From assembly GCA_001599615.1 (NCBI GenBank), contig BCHJ01000003.1, positions 674,278 to 738,277 on the forward strand: DNA of 64,000 nt. The letters run 5' to 3'. The DNA is from Thielaviopsis euricoi. Lineage: Eukaryota > Ascomycota > Sordariomycetes > Microascales > Ceratocystidaceae. The notes beneath the pieces were generated by a model. The model was not told the origin of the DNA, did not search any database, and saw nothing but the letters and a program-made list of their open reading frames with translations. A program made the translations under genes and the position numbers. Shown piece by piece: positions 1 through 10,693 of this stretch (position 1 is the stretch's first letter; each line of letters opens with the position of its first letter).

Positions 1-68
1 GCCAATCGTGTCAGCGTTCAAGGCCTGGCTAACAAGACCAAAGCCATGATGTCAAGTCGAGACGAGCA

Positions 69-73
69 TATAA
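69..73 (+). promoter_or_regulatory. TATA-like box upstream of the Cys-rich gene
   Basis: A TATAA sequence lies about 160 bases before the start codon at 230, followed by a C/T-rich leader (about 75-220) of the kind that often precedes fungal genes. Position and context are the only evidence; no transcription start is known. Confidence 0.35.
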
Positions 74-229
74 GACGACCGTTTCTTCTCCCGTTTATGT
101 CTTAAGTTGCGTTTTTCTTCATCCACTACAACATCTTCAAACACAATTTTACATCTTAGTATTCACTTTTTTTCTTTCCTTCTTTGACATCTTTTTTTTT
201 TTTTTACTCTTTCACATCAATCATTCACA

Positions 230-927
230 ATGTCTTCTAAGCCCTCTACCTGTTGCGCTACTGGCGAGACCTGCGTCTGTGGTATGTTGGACCTTCCTGC
301 TGCTGTACTTCGTCTCCGTTGTACCTGACATGCACTTAATACAAGCCCCTCTTCCTACCTTCCCCCTCTCTCCACTCTTCACTTAGAGCGCTTCACTAAC
401 ATACAAACCTTACTCGCTTGTAGCCCAGAAGGCCACTTGCTCTTGCGGCAAGACCTCCGCCCTTGCCTGCACCTGTGACAAGGCCTCTTCAGAGAACGCT
501 GTGACCGGCGCTCGCTGTGCTTGCCGCGCTCGTCCCGCCGGCCAGTGCACTTGCGACCGCGCTGCTACTGAGAACGCCGCTCCGTCTGGCCCTACCTGCA
601 GCTGTGGCCAGCGCCCCGAGAGTACGCAAGAACCCACGTCCGAGTCCGCCTAAATGCGCGCGCGTATCTTAGCCCCGTCACATCACTTTCCTTTGCTTTG
701 CTTTTTTTTTTCTTTTGCTTTCTTGTTTTGTTTTGCTTTTGCTTTTGCTTTTGCACTTTCACGAGGAACTACGCCTTTCATGATTCACGACTTCACACGA
801 CCAAACGACAGATACCATAAACTAGAACGAATCATTAACACTTTTACCTATAGACGCCTGCACCTGCGAAAAGGCTACCGACGGTAGCTTCAACCCCAAC
901 GAGATTGACTTCACCACCAAGAAATAA
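230..927 (+). CDS. Cysteine-rich metallothionein-like protein, 3 exons, 107 aa
   Basis: Exons 230-281, 424-621 and 854-927 join in frame (324 nt, 108 codons). Introns begin GTATGT and GTACGC, end in TAG, and carry CTAAC and TTAAC branch-like sites. The 107-residue product has 16 cysteines: one CC pair near residue 8 and seven CxC pairs. Repeated blocks such as CSCGK, CACRARPAGQCTC and CTCEKA follow, with an FTTKK end. This pattern matches a small Cys-rich protein widespread in Pezizomycotina that probably binds Cu, Zn or Cd in the cytosol; metal binding is inferred from the CxC motifs, not shown. No signal peptide is visible. The only odd point is that reading through intron 2 gives a stop at 651-653, so an unspliced message would lack the last CTC motif. 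The family fit is strong, the exact function weak. Confidence 0.85.
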
Positions 928-1383
928 GCTGGTCTTTTTCTCGGTTTACATTTCTTTTCTATTATCTTTTCACATTTTGGAGCTATATGGGTTGTTTTCT
1001 GGGTTTTATCACGGGTAGGAATACGGCGTCATTTTCTTTATCAATATCAGGCATATACTAGGTACAGTCTTGCTGCCTTGGTACAAATATATTAAGTTAA
1101 ATCTATATCTGAACCTTTTTATTTGTGTTAGCAGTATCTGCACATTGGGCATTGCATATTGTTAGCAACTTTAATTTCTGTTAAGAATCCATTTACAAGA
1201 GGCGTAGAGTTCAATTCATGCACTTTAGATTCACATGAAAGTTGCATTTGTCAGGCTGACATTTGTCACTAATGAATCATGTTAGGCCCAGACTTGTAAA
1301 AAGTGACCCTTGGCGACAAATAACCCTAAAAAAGCCTTCACGAAACATTATTCCAGTTTTTTGGCCGCAATATCACAGAAAGC
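928..1383. other. Spacer, no gene seen
   Basis: AT-rich 3' flank of the Cys-rich gene running to the tRNA. No conserved open frame or RNA was recognised. Confidence 0.6.
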
Positions 1384-1467
1384 GCGTAATTGGTGTAGTG
1401 GTAACATTAATCGTTGCCATCCGGTAATGATTTCGATTAGCCCTGGGTTCGATTCCCAGATTACGCA
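1384..1467 (+). tRNA. tRNA-Gly(GCC) with 13-nt intron, copy 1
   Basis: A full cloverleaf can be drawn. The acceptor stem pairs GCGTAAT with ATTACGC. The D arm is GTGT/ACAT around AGTGGTA, the anticodon stem is AATCG/CGATT, and the T arm is CTGGG-TTCGATT-CCCAG, with discriminator A. The anticodon loop reads TTGCCA, then a 13-nt intron at 1420-1432 just 3' of position 37, then T. Intron bases GGT can pair with anticodon GCC, as in canonical nuclear tRNA introns. Mature length is 71 nt, normal for tRNA-Gly. Internal A box (TGGTGTAGTGG) and B box (GGTTCGATTCC) are intact. An identical copy lies at 26260-26343. Confidence 0.97.
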
Positions 1468-3053
1468 TCCTTTTTATCTTCCTTTTGCTCCACGGGCTTG
1501 AAATCTTGAATGTCCCACCAGCTACCGTGATTTAAACGCGAGAGACGTTCATCAAAAAGTCATTGCGATTGATCCAGCACCAAGAACCGAGCAGAAAGTC
1601 ATATAGACTCACCCTACATCAGAGTCACATACAAACAGAAGCTTCACGCCATGTCGCGCGTGCGTGCCCCTTTAAGTGTTTACATTAGATGCTAAGACAA
1701 AACGCCCCTTGTCATTTTCTTTTCTATATTCTTCCCCTCGTTCACCCCTCTGTTGCTTTTGTGTTTCCCAAGCCATGCAATTCTCCTTTTGGTCGCAGAA
1801 TAACGCTCTGCCGATAACTGTCTGTAGAGCTGGCCCCGTGTTGGATTGTCACTGCAAACGCTAGATTTAACATGGGATGGGCTCACTGCGGCGTTGGTTT
1901 GCAAGTGTGTGAGTTTTCTGTGTGGCTCCAGGTTTTTGTCTGTGGGCTCCAGGGAAAAAATATAGTTTAGTGTTTGAATAGTTCGACGAGATAGAATACC
2001 ATACCCATACCCTAGACTATGCGGATCAACGGGCTGCAGAAGTGTCAAGTCCATGCGGAGTGATGCGATGCCACTGATCCACTGCCAATGCGTTTTTTCT
2101 CCCAAGAACGCTTGCAGCGCTTGTTTGTCCAGTGGGAGGGATTCCTTCATCTGCAGAATTGCCAAGTGGGAATTTTGTTGAAATACCAACCTTGAGAATA
2201 AAATTTTCGCAGCAAGTAGTGTAAAAAAAAAAAAAAAACCATTGTAAATATCGCACAAAGTAGGTGGTCGCCCACCCATATGTCTATGCTATGCTGGACT
2301 TTCTGCCAAAAGAGGACTGGTCACCAGCTCTTATAAGCTGTTATTGGCTAGCTCTTGGGTAGCTCTTAAAAATCCCGAGACATTCAAGTACCTAGTCTGG
2401 CGCCATGACTGAGAGACTGCCAAAATCGAATGCTTAAGCATAGCGTTAAATAGCCCTCGCCTTGTGGACCCACTTGACATTCCCACCGAAGGATTTTTTT
2501 CTTTTTCTTTTATTCTGCTTATTTCTGTGTGTTTTTGTTGCGCCCAGGCTTGAATCCCCGAAGAACGCGCTCGCGTTAATTTTCTTCACTTCAACACTAC
2601 TGTTAACTTTTCCATCGCCATCCATCTTTTCTTTTTTTTCTTCTTACCTTCCGAACTTTCAATTCTTATTTTCGCTATACTCAAAAGCAAGATCATCTAT
2701 CACCATTGCATCTGTTTTTAGTCAGGTTTGAGAAGCTCTTGTTTATTCTATTTGTGCCTTAATCTCCTTACGATTATAATCAAATTGCACTCCCCCCGAC
2801 TCTTATTTGATTGCTCGAGATCTCCGACATATCATCGCATAACCGCCAATTGCCAATATTAGTTGTGCGCATACCTTTAGTCCCTGCTCACACCAAGGTT
2901 TCGGTGTTGACCTGCTATTAGAATATTCGCAGACGACCCAAAGACCATCATTTTCCATCCCGCGACAAACATCGCGATCAGTCCGTCATTGCAGCCGGAC
3001 AAGCCTCTCGAAGCTCACATTTCGCTTCCATAACCAACTACACATCCAACAAA
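1468..3053. other. Spacer / upstream region of RCC1 gene
   Basis: No supported gene. The right part (about 2490-2730) is T/C-rich and probably promoter and leader of the RCC1 gene. A 195-codon reverse open frame at 1692-2279 has no recognisable domain and contains a poly-Phe stretch from a T run, so it was not annotated. Confidence 0.6.
1471..1475 (+). terminator. Pol III T5 terminator of tRNA-Gly copy 1
   Basis: A run of five T starts three bases after the tRNA 3' end, as expected for RNA polymerase III termination. Confidence 0.75.
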
Positions 3054-5242
3054 ATGGCCACCAGCAGATCAGCTGCTGCCTCCAAGGCCGCCAAGGCTAC
3101 TGTAAGCCTACCCGTTGCGCCGTTTTCTCGTCGCTGAACCTCGATGTACCCGCAAATACCGCACTCTCGTCCTCCATAACTCTATCAATCCCACCTGCCT
3201 CATCAAACAACAACCTGTGCCACCACAATTTTATCCGGCGCAAACAACCCCTCAATTCATCTTTTTTTTTATATATTTCTTCCCAATATCGACCTTTTTC
3301 TCATTGTCATTTCCGCGATGCCGCTTTCTATGTAGGCGTCATGCTAATACATACATGCACAGAAGGCTGAAGAGCCCAAGAAGACCTCTGCCACCAAGGC
3401 CTCCGCTACTAAGAAGGCTGCTGCCGAGAAGCCTGCCGCCTCCAAGAAGAGAAAGGCCGATGAAGTCGAGGTCGAGCATGCGCCCACGACCAAGAAGGCC
3501 AAGTCCTCTACCGAGAAGACCGCCAAGGCTGAGCCCAAGAAGGCCAAGGTGAGCAAGGTTGAGCCTAAGAAGGCTGCGGCGAAGAAGACCGAGAACAAGG
3601 TCACCAAGAAGACTGCCGCGCCTAAGAAGGCCAAGAAGGAGGTTGAAGCTGCTGTCAAGGAGACTGCTAAGACCAAGGTATGTTGAGCCAATATAACTAA
3701 CGAATACCGTACCTACATAATACTGACTTTTGCACAATAGATTGCTTCCCGCCCTAAGAAGGCGCCCGTTGCCAAGCCTGCCCCCATTCCCAAGATCCGC
3801 AAGGCCGGCGACAAGATCAACGAAGCCCCTTCTCAGCGTCTCGAGATCTTCGTTTTCGGTGAGGGTTCCAGCGGCGAACTTGGCATGGGTTCCAAGGTTC
3901 GCGATGGAAAGAAGCCTATCGACGTCAAGCGTCCCCGCTACAATGACATTCTCTCGGCCAAGGATGCCGGTGTTGTCCAGGTGGCTTGCGGTGGCATGCA
4001 CGTTGCCGCCCTGACCGCCGAGGGCAAGATGCTCACCTGGGGTGTCAACGACGACGGCGCTCTGGGTCGCAGCACCGAGTGGGATGGTGGCCTCCGTGAC
4101 ATGGACAAGGAGGAAGACTCGGACTCCGATGATGATGATGACACTGGTGTCAACCCTCTGGAGAGCACTCCCGCCGCCGTGTCTACCGACGGCTTCATTG
4201 AGGGCACCAAGATTGCGCAGATTGTTGCCTGCGACAGCGCCACCTTTGCGCTGACTGAAGATGGCCGTGTTTACGGCTGGGGTACTTTCCGTGCCAGCGA
4301 CGGTATCCTGGGTTTCTCTGAAGAGACCAAGGTGCAGCGCACTCCTCTCGAGATCACCGGCCTGAAGAACATTAAGCTTCTGGCTGCCGGCTCCAACCAC
4401 GTTCTGGCTGTTGATACCAAGAACGAAATTGTTGCCTGGGGCTCCGGCGAGCAGTCCCAGCTGGGTCGCCGCATCGGCGAGCGCTACAAGATGAAGGCCC
4501 TGCAGCCCCAGCATGTCGGTGTGCCCAAATCCAAGACCCATTCCATTGCCAAGATGGCTTGCGGCTCTTACCACAGCTTTGCTCTGACCTCTGACGGCCA
4601 GGTCTATGGCTGGGGTCTGAACAACTTTGGCCAGGTTGGTGTTGAGGGTGGTGCAGGTGAGGGTGAGGCTGTCATCACCAGCCCCTCACTTATCAAGGCC
4701 CTCTCCCAATACAAGATCAAGGACATTGCAGGTGGTGAGCACCACTCTCTTGCTTGCACTGAGGATGGCAAGCTCCTGGTCTGGGGCCGTATTGATGGCC
4801 ACCAGGTTGGTCTGCCCAAGGAGGCCTTTACGGAGGATAACACTGTTTTTGATGAGAACGACCGCCCTCGTCTGCTCTTCAAGCCTACTGAGGTCAAGGG
4901 TAAGTTTATGTCCTTGCTACTGCTACTATTAGTTGTGCCGAAAAAAAGTACTAACATTGATTAGATATCCCCACCATCGTGTCCGTCTCTGCTGGCACCG
5001 ATACCAGCTTCGCCGTCACCGCTGATGGTAAGGCCTACAGCTGGGGCTTCTCAGCCAACTACCAGACCGGCCTGGGCACCACGGACGACATTGAGGAGCC
5101 CACCGTCATCGAGAACTCCGCTATCAAGGAGAAGCACGTTGTGTATGCTGGTGCCGGTGGACAGTACTCTCTGCTGTGCGCGCTGCCCGCCGATGCCACG
5201 CGGCCCAATGGCACTGACAACAAGGAGAACGCTTCCGCTTAA
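3054..5242 (+). CDS. RCC1-type Ran guanine nucleotide exchange factor, 4 exons, 599 aa
   Basis: Exons 3054-3101, 3363-3677, 3741-4899 and 4965-5242 (1800 nt). Introns start GTAAGC, GTATGT and GTAAGT and end in AG; the last has a TACTAAC branch site 9 nt before its AG. Residues 1-155 are Lys/Ala-rich and histone H1-like, with KKAK, KKRK and EPKKA blocks that suit nuclear localisation and DNA binding. From about residue 157 seven RCC1 propeller repeats follow, each with the family pattern of AGG/ACG..H/S.fAl....G.vy.WG (for example VACGGMHVAAL and MACGSYHSFAL). RCC1 (Pim1/Prp20/Srm1 in yeasts) loads GTP onto Ran at chromatin to drive nuclear transport and spindle assembly. The acidic stretch around DSDSDDDDD (near residue 240) is a linker inside the propeller. 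Family assignment is secure; orthology to Pim1/Prp20 is inferred from length and the basic N-terminus. Confidence 0.95.
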
Positions 5243-6578
5243 GCTGTGTCTTAGGTCATTGTTTGTTGTTGTTCCCTATTTGTCTTTCAGCCTGCGTTTT
5301 GCTTTTTCTTTTGTTGATGTTACGACCTGTCTCCACTGCATTCTACTTTTGGACATGCTTTTCTGTTTTATTCCATTCTGACTTTCCTTAATCTCACGGC
5401 ATACACAACCCATCCATCATACAGCCCCCTCAGCCGCTGATCACATTCATCATTCGTTCGTTTTGTTTTCTTTCTACCCTTTATTTTCTAGATTTTTCAC
5501 ATGTCCTTTTCTTTTTGTTCTTGTTTTTGTACCTGAGTTGATTTCCCTGTTGTTTTTCTTGCATTCTTCACTGTACTTACTTTCTTGCTTGTTGTTGTCT
5601 GTGAAAAACAAAATATCTTGGGTGGGGTTTGCGTTTTTATTTTAAAAAGATTTGGTGTCTTATGCTATATTTATATCATCGGGGTTTTTCTTTTTTAATT
5701 GAATTTCTATATTTACACAAAATATTTCAGCCTGTCACCTGGAGACCATTGCGTAGAGGACAGGTCTTTGTAAGAGTTCATGTTATTGTCTGATGATATT
5801 TCTGCCTTCGCCTTCACTTAGTCAGGGGCCCACGGTTACACTTGCATTAAACAGCTTGTACAGGAATGATGACTATCGGCAGCTAAGTCTAACATTGCGA
5901 TATTATCTGGACACAACTTCTTTTCAAGTATGAATTTTTTATTATTTTCGCCGCGGGGCGATTATTGGTATTGATCGCCACTGATGGGCGTATCAATTAG
6001 CTACATAAAATCGTTGATAGAAACAATAAAGAAAAAGAAATATACAAAAGAAATGGGTACGTCGAGTGATGATAGCCAGGAGTCGGTACAACGCATGATT
6101 AAACCTCAAGCTCGGAATCAAACCGCTCACTGTCTAGAGTTTTATCTGGGCAAGCATAGGCAAGTTTAAGCCCCCACAAGTGTTATATAGCGAAGACACT
6201 TCTCTGGTAGTTGGTAGTCGTAAAAAGGGTTGTTGTAGTGGTGGATGTGTAAACAATGCATGAGCAACCCCCCTGATAAAAAAAGATATTCGATGACAAA
6301 GGAGACCATAAATATTTCGCCGACCATGTGCTGTGGCGATGCCTGGAAGGACAATACGAAACTGCCCAAGAGATAAACAATAATGGTGCAAACCATTGCA
6401 TTATCAGGTTATTGCTGCGTCGCGTCTGGAGACAAACTCCTCCTTTTAACTCGTATTTTTAGTTTTGTCGAGTAGAAGAAGCTAGGAATGCCAGAGAGCG
6501 AAAGCTGACAAGAACTTGTTGTTGACATGATGGTTTTGAGAACACCAGTGTGCGGAAAGACATACGATGGCCTGTATT
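5243..6578. other. Convergent spacer between RCC1 and YIP1 genes
   Basis: The 5250-5700 part is T-rich 3' flank of the RCC1 gene. The rest is AT-rich. Short reverse frames at 6134-6401 overlap each other in all three frames and show no domain. No RNA gene seen. Confidence 0.6.
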
Positions 6579-7587
6579 TTACAGGCCGCCCGATGCGCGT
6601 GATAGCGAGCCACTTCCTCTGCTGCTGAAGACTCCCATAATGCCGAAGCCAACGTAGAACAGAGCAAGAGGGTAGGCCACGAGGCCGCGCATGCCTCTCA
6701 TGCGACCGACCGCGCAGAACATGCCGCTGGAGCTAGCCGTACACCACATGATGGCAGCAGACGTCATGACGATTCCGAGAGGCGTGTCCATGGGCATCAC
6801 GATACCGACAAGGCTAGTTGCGACAAGAGGCAGCAGGCAGTAGCCGAGAACACTGGCACTGCGGGCAAATGTCAAGGTCGAGGAGATATTCTGGTCGCCC
6901 GGACCGCCGGCGCCATCGGGGCCGGGGTGGCCAGAGTATGCAGGGCCGCCGGGGTACTGGGGCTGTGTTTGCGAAGGCGAGATATCGGAGGGCGTCATCA
7001 GCGACAGGATGGCGTGTAGCGAGGTGCTTCCGAGGAGCGCTAGACCGTAGATGTAGCCGAAGTGGACCTTGCCGCTGAAGAGCAGGAAGGTTCCAAACAT
7101 GAGGAAAAAGAGGATGGGACCGGCGAGGTCCGAGTCGTCCATGAGATGTTGATCGATGCGAGCAAAGGGGTTGAGAACGGCGAGAGTCTGTTTGGTAGCT
7201 AGTGTGTCAGTAAAGTGCGCCGGCGAGAGGGGGTGTGTGTGTTCATGTCTTGGGCGACGCGCCACAGATAGCTGCACATACCTTTCCCTGGATATGGCCA
7301 AAGTTGACACCAAGCTCCTCTAGCAGAGGAGGCTCGCCGTCGTAGCCCTCGGTCGAGAAAGCCGCAAGCCAGCCGGTGCGGAGACCGCCCTGCTCACCCA
7401 TGCGACCGCTGACGCCCACGGGGGCAGCTCCAGCACCGCCGCCATAGCTACCGCCGTAGCCGCCGTAGGCCTGAGCGGGAGTGCCGACTGATTGCGCGGG
7501 ACCGTAGGACGACGAGTAGAACTCGAGGTTCTGGGCGCCGTAGCCCGGCTGCGCTCCGGGGCCGGGATTTTGATAGTAATTGGACAT
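6579..7587 (-). CDS. YIP1: Yip1/YIPF5-family ER-Golgi membrane protein, 2 exons, 304 aa
   Basis: Exon 1 is 7587-7282 and exon 2 is 7187-6579. The 94-nt intron starts GTATGT, has a CTGAC branch site and ends CAG. The join gives GHIQGK-TLAVLNPFARID, typical of the family. Residues 1-75 are Gly/Tyr/Ala/Pro-rich and cytosolic. Five hydrophobic segments follow (near residues 125-143, 146-168, 212-231, 237-259 and 270-288). The conserved stretches DLAGPILFFLMFGTFLLF and GKVHFGYIYGLALLG mark Yip1 rather than Yif1 or Yip4/5. Yip1 binds Rab GTPases and helps COPII vesicle formation at the ER and Golgi. A purine-rich tract on the + strand at 7608-7685, C/T-rich on the sense strand, is the probable leader. 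A nearer TAG acceptor 11 nt upstream is out of frame. Confidence 0.93.
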
Positions 7588-9501
7588 TGTAAGACGGCTG
7601 AGGGGAGCCGGCCGCAAAAAGAGACGAAGAGAGAAAGAAAAGGAAAAAGAAAAAAAAAGAGAGAGAGAAAAAGAATACAGAAAAAGGAGACCCGCAGAAC
7701 TATATAGACGCGAACTGGATTCAGGCGTGTTCAGAAAGGGCAAGGCTGGCCTAGATGCTGCAGATGCAGATGCACGAAGGTTGTGGAAGCAAAAAACAGG
7801 TCTTTAAGAAGTACCTGCGCACCAGAGTTATGCGGTTGCGGTACAAGCTGGCAAGACTTTCTTTTTTTTTTCTTTTGGCGGCGTGTTCGTTTTGACCTTG
7901 CTTGTGCTCAGTGCTTTGGGGGGTGACTTTGGAGGAAAGAGCCTGTTACGTTACAAGGGTCAGAGGTGGAAGGTACAGCAAGTAGTGGTGCTTGTAGTTT
8001 GGGTTGTGTGTAAAGCAACAAAGGCCGCTTTCGTGCCTTCCTTGCCGGGGGCGGGTGGTGTAGACGAGGCGCAACAAGGTGGGACCCGGTGGAGAACGGA
8101 GGACAAAGTGACTGGGTGGCAGGCGCGCAGCGCAGGACCCCAAGCAGAGCAGGATTGAAAGTGCAGGAGCCAGATGCTGGGGCGGTAAGAAGTGAGAGGC
8201 AGGTACAAGTTTCCACGATATCTAATAGTGAGATGGAGATGCTTTAAATCGCTGTTTCTCGAGTGTCTTCACTTTTATTTTTTCCTTTCTTCAGATTGTT
8301 TGTAAGTGAAAATGGAGCCAGTAGATACCAGCTAATGTTGAAATTGCCGAATAGAGCAGGGTGAGGGAAAAGAGCGGTCGGCCCAGCAGAGACAGTACTC
8401 AGTGATGAGATTCAGCGTTAAAGGCGACTGAATCAATATGCAGAGATTTGTTGAGTTGGGATAACGGTGGTACTGAAGATGAGGACCGGGGTGTCAATTG
8501 GTATTCCAGTACAGCGTAGCAAGCACGTGCGAGGTTGTAGCGTAACTGGATAATAGTAGGGTATATAGGAAAGAGAAACAGAGGGCTGGTGATAAGTTTC
8601 ACGCTGCGCAGAACTGGGGCTTGAATAGTGGTGTTTTGGCAGCTCGATACTTCCTCATGGAGTGGTTGACGTAGCCTTTAACCACATTTGCGTGTAAGCT
8701 ATTCATACAGGTATGCTTGGAGCTTAATGACAGGGATTGGTGCCTGACAGGCAAGGCACTAAGTAGTTTCTAGGGTTATTCTAAGTGTGAGTTGGTGTTT
8801 TGTCCAGTCGCCTGTTTGATGGATAGAGAACGACGATATATCAAAATTAATTTGTTGGTTGCTTGTGATTATATTTTACGCGGCATGCGCAGCGTATGCT
8901 AAACGCAGTGTTGGTGTTGAGTGGTCGATTATTTAACCCCTGCCAGTTCAAGTAGACTTGCAGAGTTTTCATCTCAAGGCGGCCTGCAGCATTCAGCTCC
9001 TGCTTCACTGTGACTTCACTGCAGCCTAGACATGGATACTCTTAGTGTTTTCACGGAGCGTCTGTACGGCGTGCGACTCACAAGAAGGGCTCATGAGCTA
9101 TAATGAATATTATTGTATACAAATAATGAGAGAACCCCTTTAAGTCCATTGAAGCACTTCATGTGATCAAGTGTACAAACTCATGCTGGAGTGAGATGAC
9201 ATCAAGAGCTAACCCTGGCTAGATCCCAGAAATAACCCTGGTTTCAGCTGACTAAGCTCCCCTTTAGGAAGGCGGTGAATCTGTCAACTTCAAGCAGCGG
9301 CGGATTCATCAATGACGAGAATCTTCTGCCCACTCAGGCCCAAGGCCAAGCGCAGCCTCGTTGATCGGCCCTCCAAGCAGTTTATTATTTGCCGCCGCAA
9401 AACCGGATTCCTCCTTCAGCATTGGCGTTTGCGCTTGCGGTCTCCCTGAATTTGCCATCTCAATTCTCCTCCGAGTTGCACATCTTTCTCAATTGCCCAC
9501 C
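7588..9501. other. Divergent spacer between YIP1 and PAM16
   Basis: Shared upstream region of two divergent genes. It holds a polypurine tract at 7608-7690 and a T/C-rich stretch near 7858-7877. Three overlapping reverse frames around 7908-8216 lack any recognisable domain. Nothing else seen. Confidence 0.55.
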
Positions 9502-10149
9502 ATGGTAAGTCCTTTTCGTTTTTTCTTTTTCTTTTCACTTAATTTTTCTCGGTCGAGATGTGCGACTCTTGAAGCGCCGGGTCCCGGCTTCGGCCCCGGC
9601 GACTAGATGACCCGAGCTCCACTTTGGACATTGGACAAGCGTTTTTCTGCTTCATTAGATCCTCGTTTTCCGGTGTCTCGATGTAGAACAGCAAGGCTAA
9701 CTCGCGATGACCCGTAACAGGCCCACCGCATGATCACACAGGCCGTTATCGTCGGCTCTCGCATTCTCGGCCGGTCGTTTATTGCCGCGTACAAGCAGGC
9801 GCAGGCTAGCAGCCAGTATGCGCGTGCGCAGGCGAAACTGAACCCCAACGGCAGCGGCGGCAGCGGGCGCGCGTCGCTTGGCTCGCGCATGACGCTGGAC
9901 GAGGCGTGCCAGATTCTCAACGTGCAGGCGCCGACCAAGGGCTCGGCCAACGCAGAGGAAGTGGCCGAACGCTTCAAGCGCTTGTTTGACGCGAATGACC
10001 CGAAAAAGGGCGGCAGTTTCTACCTGCAGAGCAAAGTGGTGCGCGCAAAGGAGCGCATGGAGGCGGAGATTGGCCCGATTGTCGAGAAAATGGAGGCAGA
10101 AGCTGCGGCAGAAGAGGGCTTCAAGCCCAAGATCTACAAGGACCGGTAG
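9502..10149 (+). CDS. PAM16: PAM16 (Tim16/Magmas), mitochondrial import motor J-like protein, 143 aa
   Basis: The first exon is only the start codon (9502-9504). The intron (9505-9720, GTAAGT...CTAAC...CAG) is followed by exon 9721-10149, which begins AHRMITQAVIVGSRI, the conserved Pam16 start. Residues 1-30 form the hydrophobic matrix-side membrane-associated segment with AAYKQA. The J-like domain (about 58-130) contains TLDEACQILNV, then DPKKGGSFYLQSKVVRAKER. The HPD triad of true J-proteins is absent, as expected. Pam16 holds the J-protein Pam18/Tim14 in the TIM23 presequence translocase motor and restrains its stimulation of mtHsp70. Length fits the family. An in-frame ATG four codons into exon 2 could start translation without splicing but would lose the conserved AHR. 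Confidence 0.95.
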
Positions 10150-10693
10150 ATGTGTCTTGGCGGGCTTTGCGGGCAGTGTTCTGCTCACAGAAGACTGCTG
10201 GCAGCTGCGTCGCCCCGAGCTGACGTGACAACGATTCAGATATAGACGAGAGAAAGAAGAAGAAGAAGAAGCGGATGGCCCTGTAGCTGTGATGCTATTG
10301 GGCGCATGCTTGTGTACTTTTATTGTGTTTGTTCTTCACTTTGGAGACTGTACTTTTACCGGGGGAGGCCAGGCTGGGCGATGGAGGGAGAGGTTGAGCC
10401 TGTTTTCTTTTTTTACTGTTCTGGACTTAGAGACGAGGGTCCTTTTTTGTTGCTGTTTTTTTATTGTCCTTCTTTTGCTTTCTTTGGACACTTCAAAGAT
10501 GAGTCCACAGCTGCTCATATTTAGCACCTTGATTGCTTTACTGTGTATACCTCACCTCTTCACTCGTCATGTGGCATTATTACTTGGAGTTTGGGACTGG
10601 CAAGAATCATATACACCTTTGTTTGTACACCTACATACACCAACTTCACATTATTATTCTAAAGATTATAATACAAAGTGCCACATCAGCTCT
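10150..10693. other. Convergent spacer after PAM16
   Basis: T-rich 3' flanks of two convergent genes. No gene or RNA seen. Confidence 0.6.

Noticed and set aside
1692..2279. 195-codon reverse open frame
   Set aside because: No domain, poly-Phe from a T run, and overlaps other frames; composition is like spacer DNA.
3339..4574. 411-codon reverse open frame opposite the RCC1 gene
   Set aside because: Mirror of a GC-rich coding sequence; Leu/Gly-rich with no family features.
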